DNA of 56,284 nt, taken from an uncultured Prevotellaceae bacterium. Its GTDB lineage: Bacteria > Bacteroidota > Bacteroidia > Bacteroidales > Bacteroidaceae. Shown here one piece after another: positions 1 through 8,579 of the stretch (positions are counted from its first letter, which is position 1; each line of letters starts with the position of its first letter). The stretch lies in the NCBI GenBank assembly GCA_937900485.1, contig CALCEL010000040.1, forward strand, positions 1 to 56,284, written 5' to 3'. A program made the translations under genes and the position numbers. The notes under the pieces are model-generated. The model saw nothing but the letters and a program-made list of their open reading frames with translations, was not told the origin of the DNA and searched no databases.

Positions 1-520
1 GCGAACAAATATTTCAGCACTTTTTTTTGCTTTTTTCGCATCTTTTTCGGGGGGGTAAACCAAGGAAATAAAATACGTAAATCTGCACTCTTTGCTAAGC
101 TGCGATAACATGTGAATCATTACAGATGGTGTCATCACTGATAACCTCACGCAGACAAACACTGACTGAGAACTTGTTGATGAAAAGTGTCACATGAAAG
201 AAAAGGATGTCATTCTTGTGAATTATCCCTTCAAAACAAATGAAGTTTTCTGACTTGTGTTTATCTTTGTCATGCTAAGAAAAGTTTATACTTTCTTGCG
301 AAACGTGCATGTGAATACTCTTACGTTTCATTCTTCTGTGTGAAATCGTTGACTCACTGGTTGTCATTTGCGGGGCTCCATGTCAACAGTCTATATCTTT
401 ATGGACTATCTTTCGCTCGAGCGAAAAGAAATACACATGTGCGGTCAGATGAGACAGAAGCGTAGATTGGGTATACACCTATTATATATAGTAATACGAC
501 ATAACAAGTTTATACATTTA
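1..520. other. Intergenic region at window start, upstream of the TraX-like gene
   Basis: No convincing gene is seen here. The first 60 bases are T-rich and contain a run of G. A -7-like TATCTTTG lies at 262-269 but has no TTTG at the expected distance, so a promoter for the next gene is only weakly supported. GAAACGT near 300 and ACGTTTC near 323 can pair as a 7-bp hairpin. The reading frame of the next gene stays open back to an ATG at 368, but the stretch before 521 does not look like the family. Confidence 0.5.
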
Positions 521-1240
521 ATGATGAAAGGACTGAGCGGCAACGCATTGAAAGTCTTTGCTATCATCGCGATGACGATTGACCATTTGGCATGGGTGGG
601 TGTTGAGACCTATGAGCAGGCGGAAACGCCGTTGCAGATAACCCTGCATTCTATCGGACGTCTGACGGCTCCGATGATGATTTTCTTCGTTGCCGAGGGC
701 TACTATCATACCCGCGACTTCCGACGCTATCTGCGCCGTCTGTTCATGCTGGCTGTGGTGAGCCACTTCGCCTTTTGTTATTTCAATATGTCCGGATTCA
801 ATCCGCTCAGCAACCTGATCTTCAACGCCACGAGTATCGCGTGGCCGTTGTTGTGTGGACTTATACTCCTCAAGGTATGGGATATGCTGCGGTTGGTGTG
901 CTGGCAAAAGGTGACCATCACGTTGCTGGCTTGTCTACTCACCTTCACCTCCGACTGGAGTTGTGCCGCTCCACTTGCTATACTCATGATTGGCAGAAGC
1001 CGGGGTGACTTTTATAAGCAGATGCTTTGGATGATGTCGATAATCTCGTTCTACGCCGTTGCCTTCTTCATCTTCCACAGCCCTACTTACGGTATGGTTC
1101 ACCTTGCCTCCTGGTTGTCAGTGCCGTTGCTGGCGATGTATAACGGACAACGAGGACGCATAAAGTGGCTCGGTAAGTTTTTCTATTATTACTACCCGGC
1201 CCACATGGCCCTCATCGGCCTGCTGGCAAGGTTGGCGTGA
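521..1240 (+). CDS. TraX family membrane protein
   Basis: A 239-aa polytopic membrane protein of the TraX family, best known from the F plasmid, where TraX N-acetylates pilin. Chromosomal homologues are widespread in Bacteroidota and their substrate is unknown. The family signature is visible: an N-terminal LKVFAIIAMTIDHLAW with the conserved DH pair, then GRLTAPMMIFF followed by EGYYHTRD and a basic RRYLRRL. About seven hydrophobic segments follow. I chose the ATG at 521 because it gives the family-typical start a few residues before the first membrane segment; an in-frame ATG at 368 would add 51 residues unlike the family. No other conjugation genes are nearby, so a conjugative role is not supported. 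Some other membrane acyltransferase role remains possible. Confidence 0.85.
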   Translation: MMKGLSGNALKVFAIIAMTIDHLAWVGVETYEQAETPLQITLHSIGRLTAPMMIFFVAEGYYHTRDFRRYLRRLFMLAVVSHFAFCYFNMSGFNPLSNLIFNATSIAWPLLCGLILLKVWDMLRLVCWQKVTITLLACLLTFTSDWSCAAPLAILMIGRSRGDFYKQMLWMMSIISFYAVAFFIFHSPTYGMVHLASWLSVPLLAMYNGQRGRIKWLGKFFYYYYPAHMALIGLLARLA

Positions 1241-1294
1241 TGCACAGACAGGGTGTGAGAGATTATGCGATATTGTTTTTTTATCACGTGGTTA

Positions 1295-1326
1295 TGTGTG
1301 AAGTAGGAAATAAAATAGTAAATTCG
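1295..1326 (+). promoter_or_regulatory. Candidate promoter for the DUF4954 gene
   Basis: TAAATTCG at 1319-1326 resembles the Bacteroidota -7 element TAnnTTTG with C for T. TGTG at 1295-1298 sits 20 nt upstream, a 3-of-4 match to the -33 TTTG. The start codon would be about 95 nt from the inferred transcript start. Confidence 0.35.
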
Positions 1327-1424
1327 CAACAGATAACCTATGTCACACATTATGAGGTCACGTAAGCCCTGACATGCATCCTTATGCCTGTCCTTCGTTA
1401 CCGACCTCAAGCACAAGAAAAGAT

Positions 1425-3197
1425 ATGAGAGAACTGACGAACAACGAGATTAGCGTGTTAAGCGACCAAGGATGCAGTGCTGAAGACTGGACCGACATAC
1501 TCGTCGATGATGACTTTCGCACTGACACTGTTAGCGATGTGTCCTTCCATGGACACGTCGAGATAGGAAGTCTGTGCGGCACACTGGAGGTGGAGGAGGG
1601 CTTTCGTCGCCGTTGTCAGATACGACGTGCCACCTTGCGTAACGTCGTCATCGGAGACGACTGTGTCATCGAGAATGTGCGCGGCTACATCAGCGGCTAT
1701 AACATCGGTGACCGTTGTTATATCTCTGACGTTGGTGTCATGACGTGTCAGGAAGGCTCGTCCTTCGGGTGCGGCACAGTCATCTCCGTTCTCAACGAGG
1801 GTGGCAAGGGAAATGTCACACTCTGTGAGGAGTTGACGGCTCAGGTGGCGTGGCTCATGGTCAATGGCATCTCCGTCACTGCTCCGTCTGCGGCTATGTC
1901 GGACGAGGATGATAATGATGTGACATACGCTGCCATAGGACGTGACTCCCGTATTGTTGGTGTGCGTGAGATGAGTAACGTGAAAGTGGGAACAGGATGT
2001 GAGATACACGGGGCGAGCAGACTTGATAACTGCACGGTGATGAGCACTGAGGACGCTGGCACATATATAGGAGGTGACGTGATAGCGGAGAGCAGCGTCA
2101 TAGCGCCTGGCGCGAGTGTCACTGACGGCGCAAAGGTCATGCAGTGCTTCGTCGGTGAGTCTGTGCATGTGGGTAAGGGCTTCTCAGCTGAGAGTTGTGT
2201 CTTCTTCGCCAACAGTCACATGGACAATGGCGAGGCGTGTGCCTGCTTCTGCGGTCCTTTCTCCACTTCGCATCATAAGAGTACACTGCTCATCGGAGGA
2301 GCCTTCTCCTTCTACAACGCCGGTTCGAACACCAATCAGAGCAACCATGCGTATAAGATGGGACCGATCCACTGGGGAACGCTCGACAGAGGGGCGAAGA
2401 CTGCCAGCGGCTGTCACATACTCTGGCCGTCTCATGTCGGAGCTTTCTCTATGGTCATGGGTAAGGTGCAGACACATCCGGTGACGTATAAGATGCCGTT
2501 CTCCTATCTCATAGCTGAAGACAGGAAAACGTGGCTCGTGCCAGGCGTCAACATCAAGACCGTGGGCACGTGGCGTGATGTGGGCAAGTGGGTGAAACGA
2601 GACCTCCGTCCACTGTCGACGCGCGGTGACGTCATCAATCTCAGCTTCCCTAATCCGTATCTCGTGCAGTGCTGTCTGGAAGGCTTGAAAATACTGACGG
2701 AGATGGTGAGAGACGACCGTGACGTGTATGAGTATGGTGGATGTCTCATCCGACGAGAGTCCGCACTGCGGGGCATTACCTACTACGGACTTGTAGTCAG
2801 ACTCTTTCTTGACGTGTGCTTCCGTGACGGTGCGGACATGACGAGAGATGCTGACGGCGGGGCATGGCTCGATATGTGTGGCATGCTCGCTCCGGCAAGT
2901 GAGGTGGAACGCTTGGCATACGACATCCGCAAAGGTGATGTGGGCAGCGTGGCTGAGCTGCGTGAGGCGCTGCGACGCATCGACTCTAAGTTCAGAGAAT
3001 ACAGAGATGCCTATGCGGTGAATGTCATGAGACGACTTGACGGCACCGACCAACCAGACGTGACGAGATGGCGGACTGAGGCGCAAAAAGCGAGAGAGAC
3101 GTGGCTCGACATGGTACGTGCCGACGCGCGTAAGGAGTTCGAGATGGGAGATGTCGATGAACAGACTCTCAATGACTGTATCGCGGCCATACGCTGA
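1425..3197 (+). CDS. DUF4954 family beta-helix protein
   Basis: A 590-aa cytoplasmic protein (no signal peptide) of the Bacteroidota family DUF4954, whose function is not established. Residues of about 45 to 260 contain irregular hexapeptide-like turns (for example NVVIGDDCVIENV and YNIGDRCYISDV), as expected of a left-handed beta helix seen in sugar-nucleotide and acyl transferases. Residues 275-350 hold the most distinctive block, with FCGPFSTSHHKSTLLIGG followed by NQSNHAYKMGPIHWGT and a C-terminal histidine in VQTHPV. The last 240 residues look helical. The ATG at 1425 gives MRELTNNEISVL; an upstream in-frame ATG at 1374 adds 17 low-quality residues. A sugar-phosphate role is only inferred from the fold. 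Large antisense frames overlap this gene but are codon-bias shadows. Confidence 0.85.
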   Translation: MRELTNNEISVLSDQGCSAEDWTDILVDDDFRTDTVSDVSFHGHVEIGSLCGTLEVEEGFRRRCQIRRATLRNVVIGDDCVIENVRGYISGYNIGDRCYISDVGVMTCQEGSSFGCGTVISVLNEGGKGNVTLCEELTAQVAWLMVNGISVTAPSAAMSDEDDNDVTYAAIGRDSRIVGVREMSNVKVGTGCEIHGASRLDNCTVMSTEDAGTYIGGDVIAESSVIAPGASVTDGAKVMQCFVGESVHVGKGFSAESCVFFANSHMDNGEACACFCGPFSTSHHKSTLLIGGAFSFYNAGSNTNQSNHAYKMGPIHWGTLDRGAKTASGCHILWPSHVGAFSMVMGKVQTHPVTYKMPFSYLIAEDRKTWLVPGVNIKTVGTWRDVGKWVKRDLRPLSTRGDVINLSFPNPYLVQCCLEGLKILTEMVRDDRDVYEYGGCLIRRESALRGITYYGLVVRLFLDVCFRDGADMTRDADGGAWLDMCGMLAPASEVERLAYDIRKGDVGSVAELREALRRIDSKFREYRDAYAVNVMRRLDGTDQPDVTRWRTEAQKARETWLDMVRADARKEFEMGDVDEQTLNDCIAAIR

Positions 3198-3232
3198 CAT
3201 CATAAACGTCAGAGTCTGATAATCATATAGTA

Positions 3233-3278
3233 CACACGTTATTCCACTGTTTTATTGGAATAACGTGTGACTTTTTTA
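3233..3278 (+). terminator. Rho-independent terminator after the DUF4954 gene
   Basis: Perfect 14-bp inverted repeat, CACACGTTATTCCA at 3233-3246 and its complement at 3256-3269, with a 9-nt loop. It is followed by CTTTTTT on the plus strand. Confidence 0.85.
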
Positions 3279-3371
3279 TCTGAAAATACACCTTGTGTGT
3301 GTCAAAGACACTTGTTTTTTTGTGAAAAAACACAAAAAACACACCCTGAAAGTGAAAAACATACGCAATAT

Positions 3372-3403
3372 TTTGTTTGATAGCGTAATAGTTAATAATT
3401 TCG
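3372..3403 (+). promoter_or_regulatory. Promoter for the 1511-aa secreted protein
   Basis: TTTG at 3372-3375, a 20-nt spacer, and TAATTTCG at 3396-3403. This matches the Bacteroidota consensus with one T-to-C change and is followed by CG. It implies a leader of about 190 nt. Confidence 0.55.
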
Positions 3404-3499
3404 CGCCCTGAACAAGAATAAGAATGAGATTGTGAGATAGTGAGGTGTCAGCAATGAGCCTGAAACTGTCGTGGATTTTCTAAATAAATAATATGCGGG

Positions 3500-3525
3500 C
3501 GGATGTGGTGACACATCTGGTTTTT
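3500..3525 (+). promoter_or_regulatory. Terminator-like hairpin inside the 5' leader
   Basis: CGGATGTG at 3500-3507 pairs with CACATCTG at 3512-3519 around a GTGA tetraloop, with one G-U pair, and is followed by TTTTT at 3521-3525. It lies about 95 nt after the inferred transcript start and 75 nt before the start codon, so it could act as an attenuator. Confidence 0.45.
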
Positions 3526-3601
3526 CGTGTGATTTTTTTGAGGTAAGAATAAGAGGGGAATAGCTTGTAAATAGAATATATATATTGCATGAATATAAAA
3601 T

Positions 3602-6600
3602 ATGAGAACAAGTAAGAGTGCTGTGTTAAGTGTACTCATGTTTGTTGCGACGCTCACCTCAACGGTGTGCGCACAGACACAGAGTACGTCTTACACTACT
3701 GGTGCGGGCTGGACGCAGGTGACATCCAGCAACAAGGACACCTATCTTGGTGCCAATTCTGTGAATTACTTATTTGCCATCTGGGTCAAGAGTGGCAGCG
3801 AGGGCAGTGTCAATGACTGTTTCCTGCGTCTCGCTTATGGTCAGGACGGACAGCAGGGTGCTTCCAACCTTACCATGCGCTACGCCTATGCCACGTCGTC
3901 ATTGAACCCTAACGTGAGCCTTGACGGAGTGTGGGAGCTTATTCCTTATCCAGGTGGCGCTGATGGTCAGTATGTCATCGCCAGCGCATACGAGCGTAAC
4001 CGCTTTATGCAAGTTGGCTCAGACGGTGTGTCATACCGACTTGCCTCAGACGAAGAGTCAATGTCTGTGTCAAACGCTAAGATGACACTTAGCTGGTCTG
4101 CCGGCTCATGGGTGATAGCTAACGGCAAGACAGGCGGAAGTCTCGGCTCATGGGGAAGCAGCACGTCGTGCGATGTGACAGCGAGTTCTGACGTGGCAGA
4201 CTGCTACGCCGTATATGCCATCTCACGTATTGACTATCTCAAGGCAACAGAGAACATTGTATACACTGCTTCGTCACTCAATCCTAAGGATGTGACTATG
4301 CTCATGGTTAACCCTGAGGCTTTCGGCACCAGCGGTGACCAGAGCTCTCTCCTCGGTTGGACGTTGACGTCAGACGGTAACATCTGGACCAAGCAAGGTG
4401 ACACGTCTGACTTCTCTGTGGTCAGCGGCAATTCTTTCTTCGAGTACTCAGGTGACACTGCGCCTGCTGACGGCTATATGAGACAGACTCTGACTGGACT
4501 GCCAGCCGGCTACTACACTTTCAGCGTTACAACATCTGGAGCGCAGGACGGTGCTATGCTCTATGCCACAGGCGTCACGACGTCAGCCACAGCGTTGTCA
4601 ACAGCTGACGCCAGTCACAAGGTGTACGTGACTACAGAGGTGACAGAGGACGGCGGAAGCATCACATTCGGTGTGTCATTGTCAAGCTACCAGCCTGACG
4701 ATGAGGTGGAGGATGGCAGCGACAGCTATGTCCTTCGTTTCGACAACTTCGAGATAAGCTATCTTGGCACATATAAGTCACTCGTGTCCAGCGCGGGTAA
4801 CGGAGAGTATTACGTCCGTACCAACATCGGTACTGATGACGCTCCGGAGTACAGATACCTCGATGCGGGAGGTAATATGTGGGGTACCGAGCCAGTGCTC
4901 GGCGAGCACGGTTTCTCACTTCTCTTCACTGAGAGAACGGACAGCAAACTCAACGACGGCAACACATACTACTCACTCAAAAGTTATGTCTATCAGTCTA
5001 CAGGCTCAAACCACGACAGATATTTCGATGGTTATCAGTATGACCACACTATCAACACGTCATGGTTCCGTTTCGAGCAGGTAGACCCGGAGAACAATCC
5101 AACTAAGTATCGCATGTTCACCAGATACCCTCTGTCAAGCTCCGGCTCAAAGGGTTACATACAGAGGTCGGACGACGGCAGCACTATTGAGGTGGCAGAT
5201 GAGGCTGACGACAGCAAGGCTGTTTGGGAGATTATCACTGAGACACAGCGCGTGAAGGAGCTGCATGAGGCATCAGTAGATAATCCGCTCGACGCAACAT
5301 TCCTCATCAAGGACCCTGACTTCAGTCGTAACAACGTGAACAAGGAGTCATGGTGTCTCAACTCTGACGATAATACTCTTCCAATCACACTCGGTAATAA
5401 TGACAGTGGTACGAACACCGTGACTACCGATGACGGTAACATGAAGATCTCAATCGGCTACTGCGGTAGCGGTGCGTACGGAGGTAACTCATACGACTAC
5501 AACGTCAAGATGACAGGCCTGTCAACAGACACAGACTATAAGCTCTACCAGAAGGTGGCTATGGAGAACCTGCCAGCGGGAAGATACCGCTTGTCAGTAC
5601 ACGGATACAGTAACGTCTCTGGTGGCGCCACATTGTTCGCTGCAAATGAGAACGGTGACCTGGGTTCTGTGGCTCTCGTACACTCTGTCAGAGGTAAGTC
5701 ACACGCCAGTGATCAGCCTATGGCGGCATATTTGTTCACAGGCAATGAGTACATGGGACTCAAGTACTACTCTTCATACCAGTCTGCAGTTGAGGAGGAC
5801 GGAACGACACTCGCTGAGTACCTCGGATATGAGACTGACGGTTATGTGCAGACGCTGGACATCGAGGTGACAACAGAAACTCTCATAATCGGTGTTAGAG
5901 GTACGTTGGCAAAGAACAACTACGCCATCTTCGACAAATTCGAGCTTTACTACCTCGGCGAGGTTACTCAGAGCATTGAGAACGTGACATCATCTGAGGA
6001 CTACTATATATATAATGTGGATGCCGGACTCTATCTCAACCAGTCAAAGTCCTCATCAAAATATTACTCTACGCTCAACACTACTGGTATCTGTTGGACG
6101 CTCACTGCAGAGAAGGATGACAATGGCGACCTCACAGGCAGATACTCAATATATAACAATGCACAGTCAGGATATGTTGCTCCGTCTACATCTTCATCCA
6201 ACAGCTTTGTGTATGTCAACAGTTCAACTCCTTATTACTGGAACATACAGTCTGCTGGTAGCAGCAACGCTGACATAGTGAACATCACTGACTCTTACGG
6301 ACGTGTGCTCGAGTGGTGCGGTGACGCAGCCAACCTCGTTATCTCAGGTTCTGTGTCTGACACTGAGCCACGAGGCACACGATGGGCTTTGTATACTGCC
6401 ACTCAGTATGAGAAGGACAGAATGTACGTGTCTACCGCATCCACGATGAGATCCAACGCATGGCCTGTGGTTCGCTCAGCGAGACTGAGTCTCAATACTT
6501 ATGGAGGGGCTCAGTTGCCAGATGTGGAAGAGGCTTATGCCGCACTTGATGAGGTATGGACTGGTACGCTCAGCAAAAGCTCTAACATCGCCTCACTCAC

Positions 6601-8137
6601 TGAGAAGCTGAGATTGGCGCTCGAGAATGCCATGACAGAGAAGGCGTCTATGACTAATCCGTTCGATATGAGCTACAATATCGCCGACGCTAACTGCGGT
6701 GACTCTAACTTCGATGGATGGACCACTCACACGAACTGGAGCTCTTATACTTACGGTTTGTACGCTAACAGTTCTGTGGTGCTTGTGGGACGTTACTTCT
6801 TCCAGAGCAAGGCAGCTCTTGGCTCACAGACAATCTCTGGTCTCAAGCCGGGTATGTATCGTTTCGGCGTTGACATGAGAAGCCGTAACACAGCCTCTCA
6901 GTATGTCCTCACCATTAAGAACGTCACTACAGGTGAGTCTGGCATACTTGCTAACGAGACACCTGAGACAATCACTCTGCAAACACTTAAGACAGCTTCT
7001 GTGTGTGTGAGCAGTGAGGCGGATGAGATAGAGCTGAGTCTTGAGATTGTCAGCGGATCTGTCGCTTTCGACAACTTCAAACTCTATTATTGCGGTACAG
7101 GACGTTATCAGTTTAACAGCGACTGTTCTGAGCTGACACTTCAGGGTGAATGGAAAACTGAGGACTTTACTACGCTTGCTGAGGCTATCGAGTCTGAGAA
7201 GAACACGCTCGGTGCTGTGTTCATCACAAGCGATAACGTGACACTTAACGGAACACTTGAGGTGTCTGAACCTGCAGACAGCAAGGGTGCGTTCAACATT
7301 CTGTTCTACACTGACCTCGATGGAGTGACCGGTGATGCTAACGTGGTAAGGATGACAGAGGATGGTAACACGTGTGAGAACCTTGTACTCACTGACGGAC
7401 ATCTGTTCTCCGCTCCTCTCGCCTTTACAGCAGCTACCGCATCTTATACACGTGGCGTGACGGTGTCATCGTCCGTGGCTTGGGGAACAATCATGCTTCC
7501 TTTCGCTCTCTCTGAGAAACCTTCAATGATTGATACTTTCTTTGACGTGAAGACTATCAACACTTCAACAGGTAAGCTCTCTTTGTCTGAGGTGGCAAGG
7601 AACGGAGTGGTGGCGGCCAACACTCCTTTGGTGTTCACGGCGACAGGTGACCTCGACATCACAGAGTATGATGTCGACATCGACGCTGAGTCTGACCTTA
7701 AGACTCCTGACGTGGAGAATGACGGACTGTGCCTCTACGGTACATACAAGAAATATATTGTCGGTCAGATACAGGATCAGTCAAACTACTCAAGCTACGT
7801 ACAGAACGCAGACGGACTTTGCGCACATGACTGCTATTATGTCAAGGGTGGTGAGTTCTGGAGAGGTAATGGGTGGTTCTCTGTCAATCCGTTCCGTTCC
7901 TTCGTCTTCACTGGCGAGGTGACTTCAGAGACTGTGTCATCTACCGCAGAACGTCCTACTGTACTCGACGTAGACTTCTCCGACATCATCGCCAATGATG
8001 TGACAACGCTGGAGGACAATGCTGACACTGTGGAGACCGGACGTTATAATGCTGCGGGTATACCTGTAGACAACAATGCAAAAGGATTCAGCATCGTGAG
8101 AATGTCTGACGGTACCGTCAGAAAGGTAATGAGGTGA
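3602..8137 (+). CDS. Large secreted multi-module protein (1511 aa) with T9SS-like tail
   Basis: A secreted 1511-aa protein with no recognisable catalytic domain. Residues 1-24 are a signal peptide ending near VCA-QTQ. At least three beta-sandwich-like modules follow, each with a line of the type LPAGYYTFSV and closing with a motif such as FDNFEISYLGTY (near residue 380), FDKFELYYLGE (780) or FDNFKLYYCGT (1155). Between them are segments opening with EYYVR or DYYIYNVDAG that resemble beta-trefoil lectin-like folds. Residues 1280-1440 form a module starting YTRGVTV...WGTIMLPF, shared with the next gene. The last 30 residues (NAAGIPVD...GFSIVRMSDGTVRKV) resemble a type IX sorting tail. A glycan-binding or adhesion role is inferred from architecture only. 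It has its own promoter, a long leader and a terminator. Confidence 0.75.
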   Translation: MRTSKSAVLSVLMFVATLTSTVCAQTQSTSYTTGAGWTQVTSSNKDTYLGANSVNYLFAIWVKSGSEGSVNDCFLRLAYGQDGQQGASNLTMRYAYATSSLNPNVSLDGVWELIPYPGGADGQYVIASAYERNRFMQVGSDGVSYRLASDEESMSVSNAKMTLSWSAGSWVIANGKTGGSLGSWGSSTSCDVTASSDVADCYAVYAISRIDYLKATENIVYTASSLNPKDVTMLMVNPEAFGTSGDQSSLLGWTLTSDGNIWTKQGDTSDFSVVSGNSFFEYSGDTAPADGYMRQTLTGLPAGYYTFSVTTSGAQDGAMLYATGVTTSATALSTADASHKVYVTTEVTEDGGSITFGVSLSSYQPDDEVEDGSDSYVLRFDNFEISYLGTYKSLVSSAGNGEYYVRTNIGTDDAPEYRYLDAGGNMWGTEPVLGEHGFSLLFTERTDSKLNDGNTYYSLKSYVYQSTGSNHDRYFDGYQYDHTINTSWFRFEQVDPENNPTKYRMFTRYPLSSSGSKGYIQRSDDGSTIEVADEADDSKAVWEIITETQRVKELHEASVDNPLDATFLIKDPDFSRNNVNKESWCLNSDDNTLPITLGNNDSGTNTVTTDDGNMKISIGYCGSGAYGGNSYDYNVKMTGLSTDTDYKLYQKVAMENLPAGRYRLSVHGYSNVSGGATLFAANENGDLGSVALVHSVRGKSHASDQPMAAYLFTGNEYMGLKYYSSYQSAVEEDGTTLAEYLGYETDGYVQTLDIEVTTETLIIGVRGTLAKNNYAIFDKFELYYLGEVTQSIENVTSSEDYYIYNVDAGLYLNQSKSSSKYYSTLNTTGICWTLTAEKDDNGDLTGRYSIYNNAQSGYVAPSTSSSNSFVYVNSSTPYYWNIQSAGSSNADIVNITDSYGRVLEWCGDAANLVISGSVSDTEPRGTRWALYTATQYEKDRMYVSTASTMRSNAWPVVRSARLSLNTYGGAQLPDVEEAYAALDEVWTGTLSKSSNIASLTEKLRLALENAMTEKASMTNPFDMSYNIADANCGDSNFDGWTTHTNWSSYTYGLYANSSVVLVGRYFFQSKAALGSQTISGLKPGMYRFGVDMRSRNTASQYVLTIKNVTTGESGILANETPETITLQTLKTASVCVSSEADEIELSLEIVSGSVAFDNFKLYYCGTGRYQFNSDCSELTLQGEWKTEDFTTLAEAIESEKNTLGAVFITSDNVTLNGTLEVSEPADSKGAFNILFYTDLDGVTGDANVVRMTEDGNTCENLVLTDGHLFSAPLAFTAATASYTRGVTVSSSVAWGTIMLPFALSEKPSMIDTFFDVKTINTSTGKLSLSEVARNGVVAANTPLVFTATGDLDITEYDVDIDAESDLKTPDVENDGLCLYGTYKKYIVGQIQDQSNYSSYVQNADGLCAHDCYYVKGGEFWRGNGWFSVNPFRSFVFTGEVTSETVSSTAERPTVLDVDFSDIIANDVTTLEDNADTVETGRYNAAGIPVDNNAKGFSIVRMSDGTVRKVMR

Positions 8138-8163
8138 TTCTCTGAATGATATTGTTTATGGTG

Positions 8164-8203
8164 GAAAAAGTGCAGACAATTACGATTGTCCGCACTTTTT
8201 TCT
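8164..8203 (+). terminator. Rho-independent terminator after the 1511-aa gene
   Basis: GAAAAAGTGCAGACAAT at 8164-8180 pairs with ATTGTCCGCACTTTTTT at 8185-8201 around a TACG loop with a single internal mismatch. The right arm itself supplies the U tract. Confidence 0.85.
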
Positions 8204-8359
8204 TCTCACATAATGTAATTCTCAGATATTCAATACGGAAAAGGTGATTGGTGGAGTGAGAAAGTGCGTGGATGGTAATGTTGAGATTACTATTTGGCGC
8301 GTTTGTGAGTAACGATAATATGATTGTTGTTAATTTTTATTAAGAAAAAGTCTTAAAAA

Positions 8360-8391
8360 TTTGCATGATTTATATAATATGTATATTTTTG
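8360..8391 (+). promoter_or_regulatory. Promoter for the 1562-aa secreted protein
   Basis: TTTG at 8360-8363, a 20-nt spacer, and TATTTTTG at 8384-8391: a full match to the Bacteroidota -33/-7 consensus. It implies a leader of about 185 nt. Confidence 0.7.
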
Positions 8392-8579
8392 CCGCAATCA
8401 GAACAGAATAAGAATAAAATTTAATTATCAAAAAGATCTTATTTTAAGTTTTTCATTATTAGAGAACAGCGGACATATACCTGTTTTCAGAGGTATTGTG
8501 TATGTGGACTTTCAGGACGTTGTGACAACGTGTAATATGGTGAGCTGAGAGTTTATTTATTTATGAAGTGTAATAAAGG

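Larger units (their letters stand above)
3198..3601. other. Intergenic region: terminator, promoter and leader
   Basis: It holds the DUF4954 terminator (3233-3278), a promoter for the 1511-aa gene (3372-3403), and a leader of about 190 nt. The leader contains a terminator-like hairpin (3500-3525) and starts with AACAAGAATAAGAAT, which resembles the start of the leader of the next large gene (8402-8419). No small open frame with support was found. Confidence 0.6.
8138..8579. other. Intergenic region: terminator, promoter and AT-rich leader
   Basis: Contains the terminator of the upstream gene (8164-8203), a good promoter (8360-8391) and an AT-rich leader of about 185 nt. The leader begins AACAGAATAAGAAT (8402) and carries a short palindrome, ACGTTGT-G-ACAACGT, at 8517-8531. 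No gene was found. Confidence 0.6.

Noticed and set aside
368..520. N-terminal extension of the TraX-like protein from an ATG at 368
   Set aside because: The added 51 residues do not look like the family and precede the typical start just before the first membrane segment.
521..1240. A conjugative element, suggested by TraX
   Set aside because: No relaxase, other tra genes, integrase or attachment sites are present; chromosomal TraX homologues are common.
2184..3203. A 339-codon open frame antisense to the DUF4954 gene (and a 236-codon one at 1458-2168)
   Set aside because: The sense gene has family landmarks along its length; the antisense frames show no motif and arise from the strong codon bias of the sense strand.
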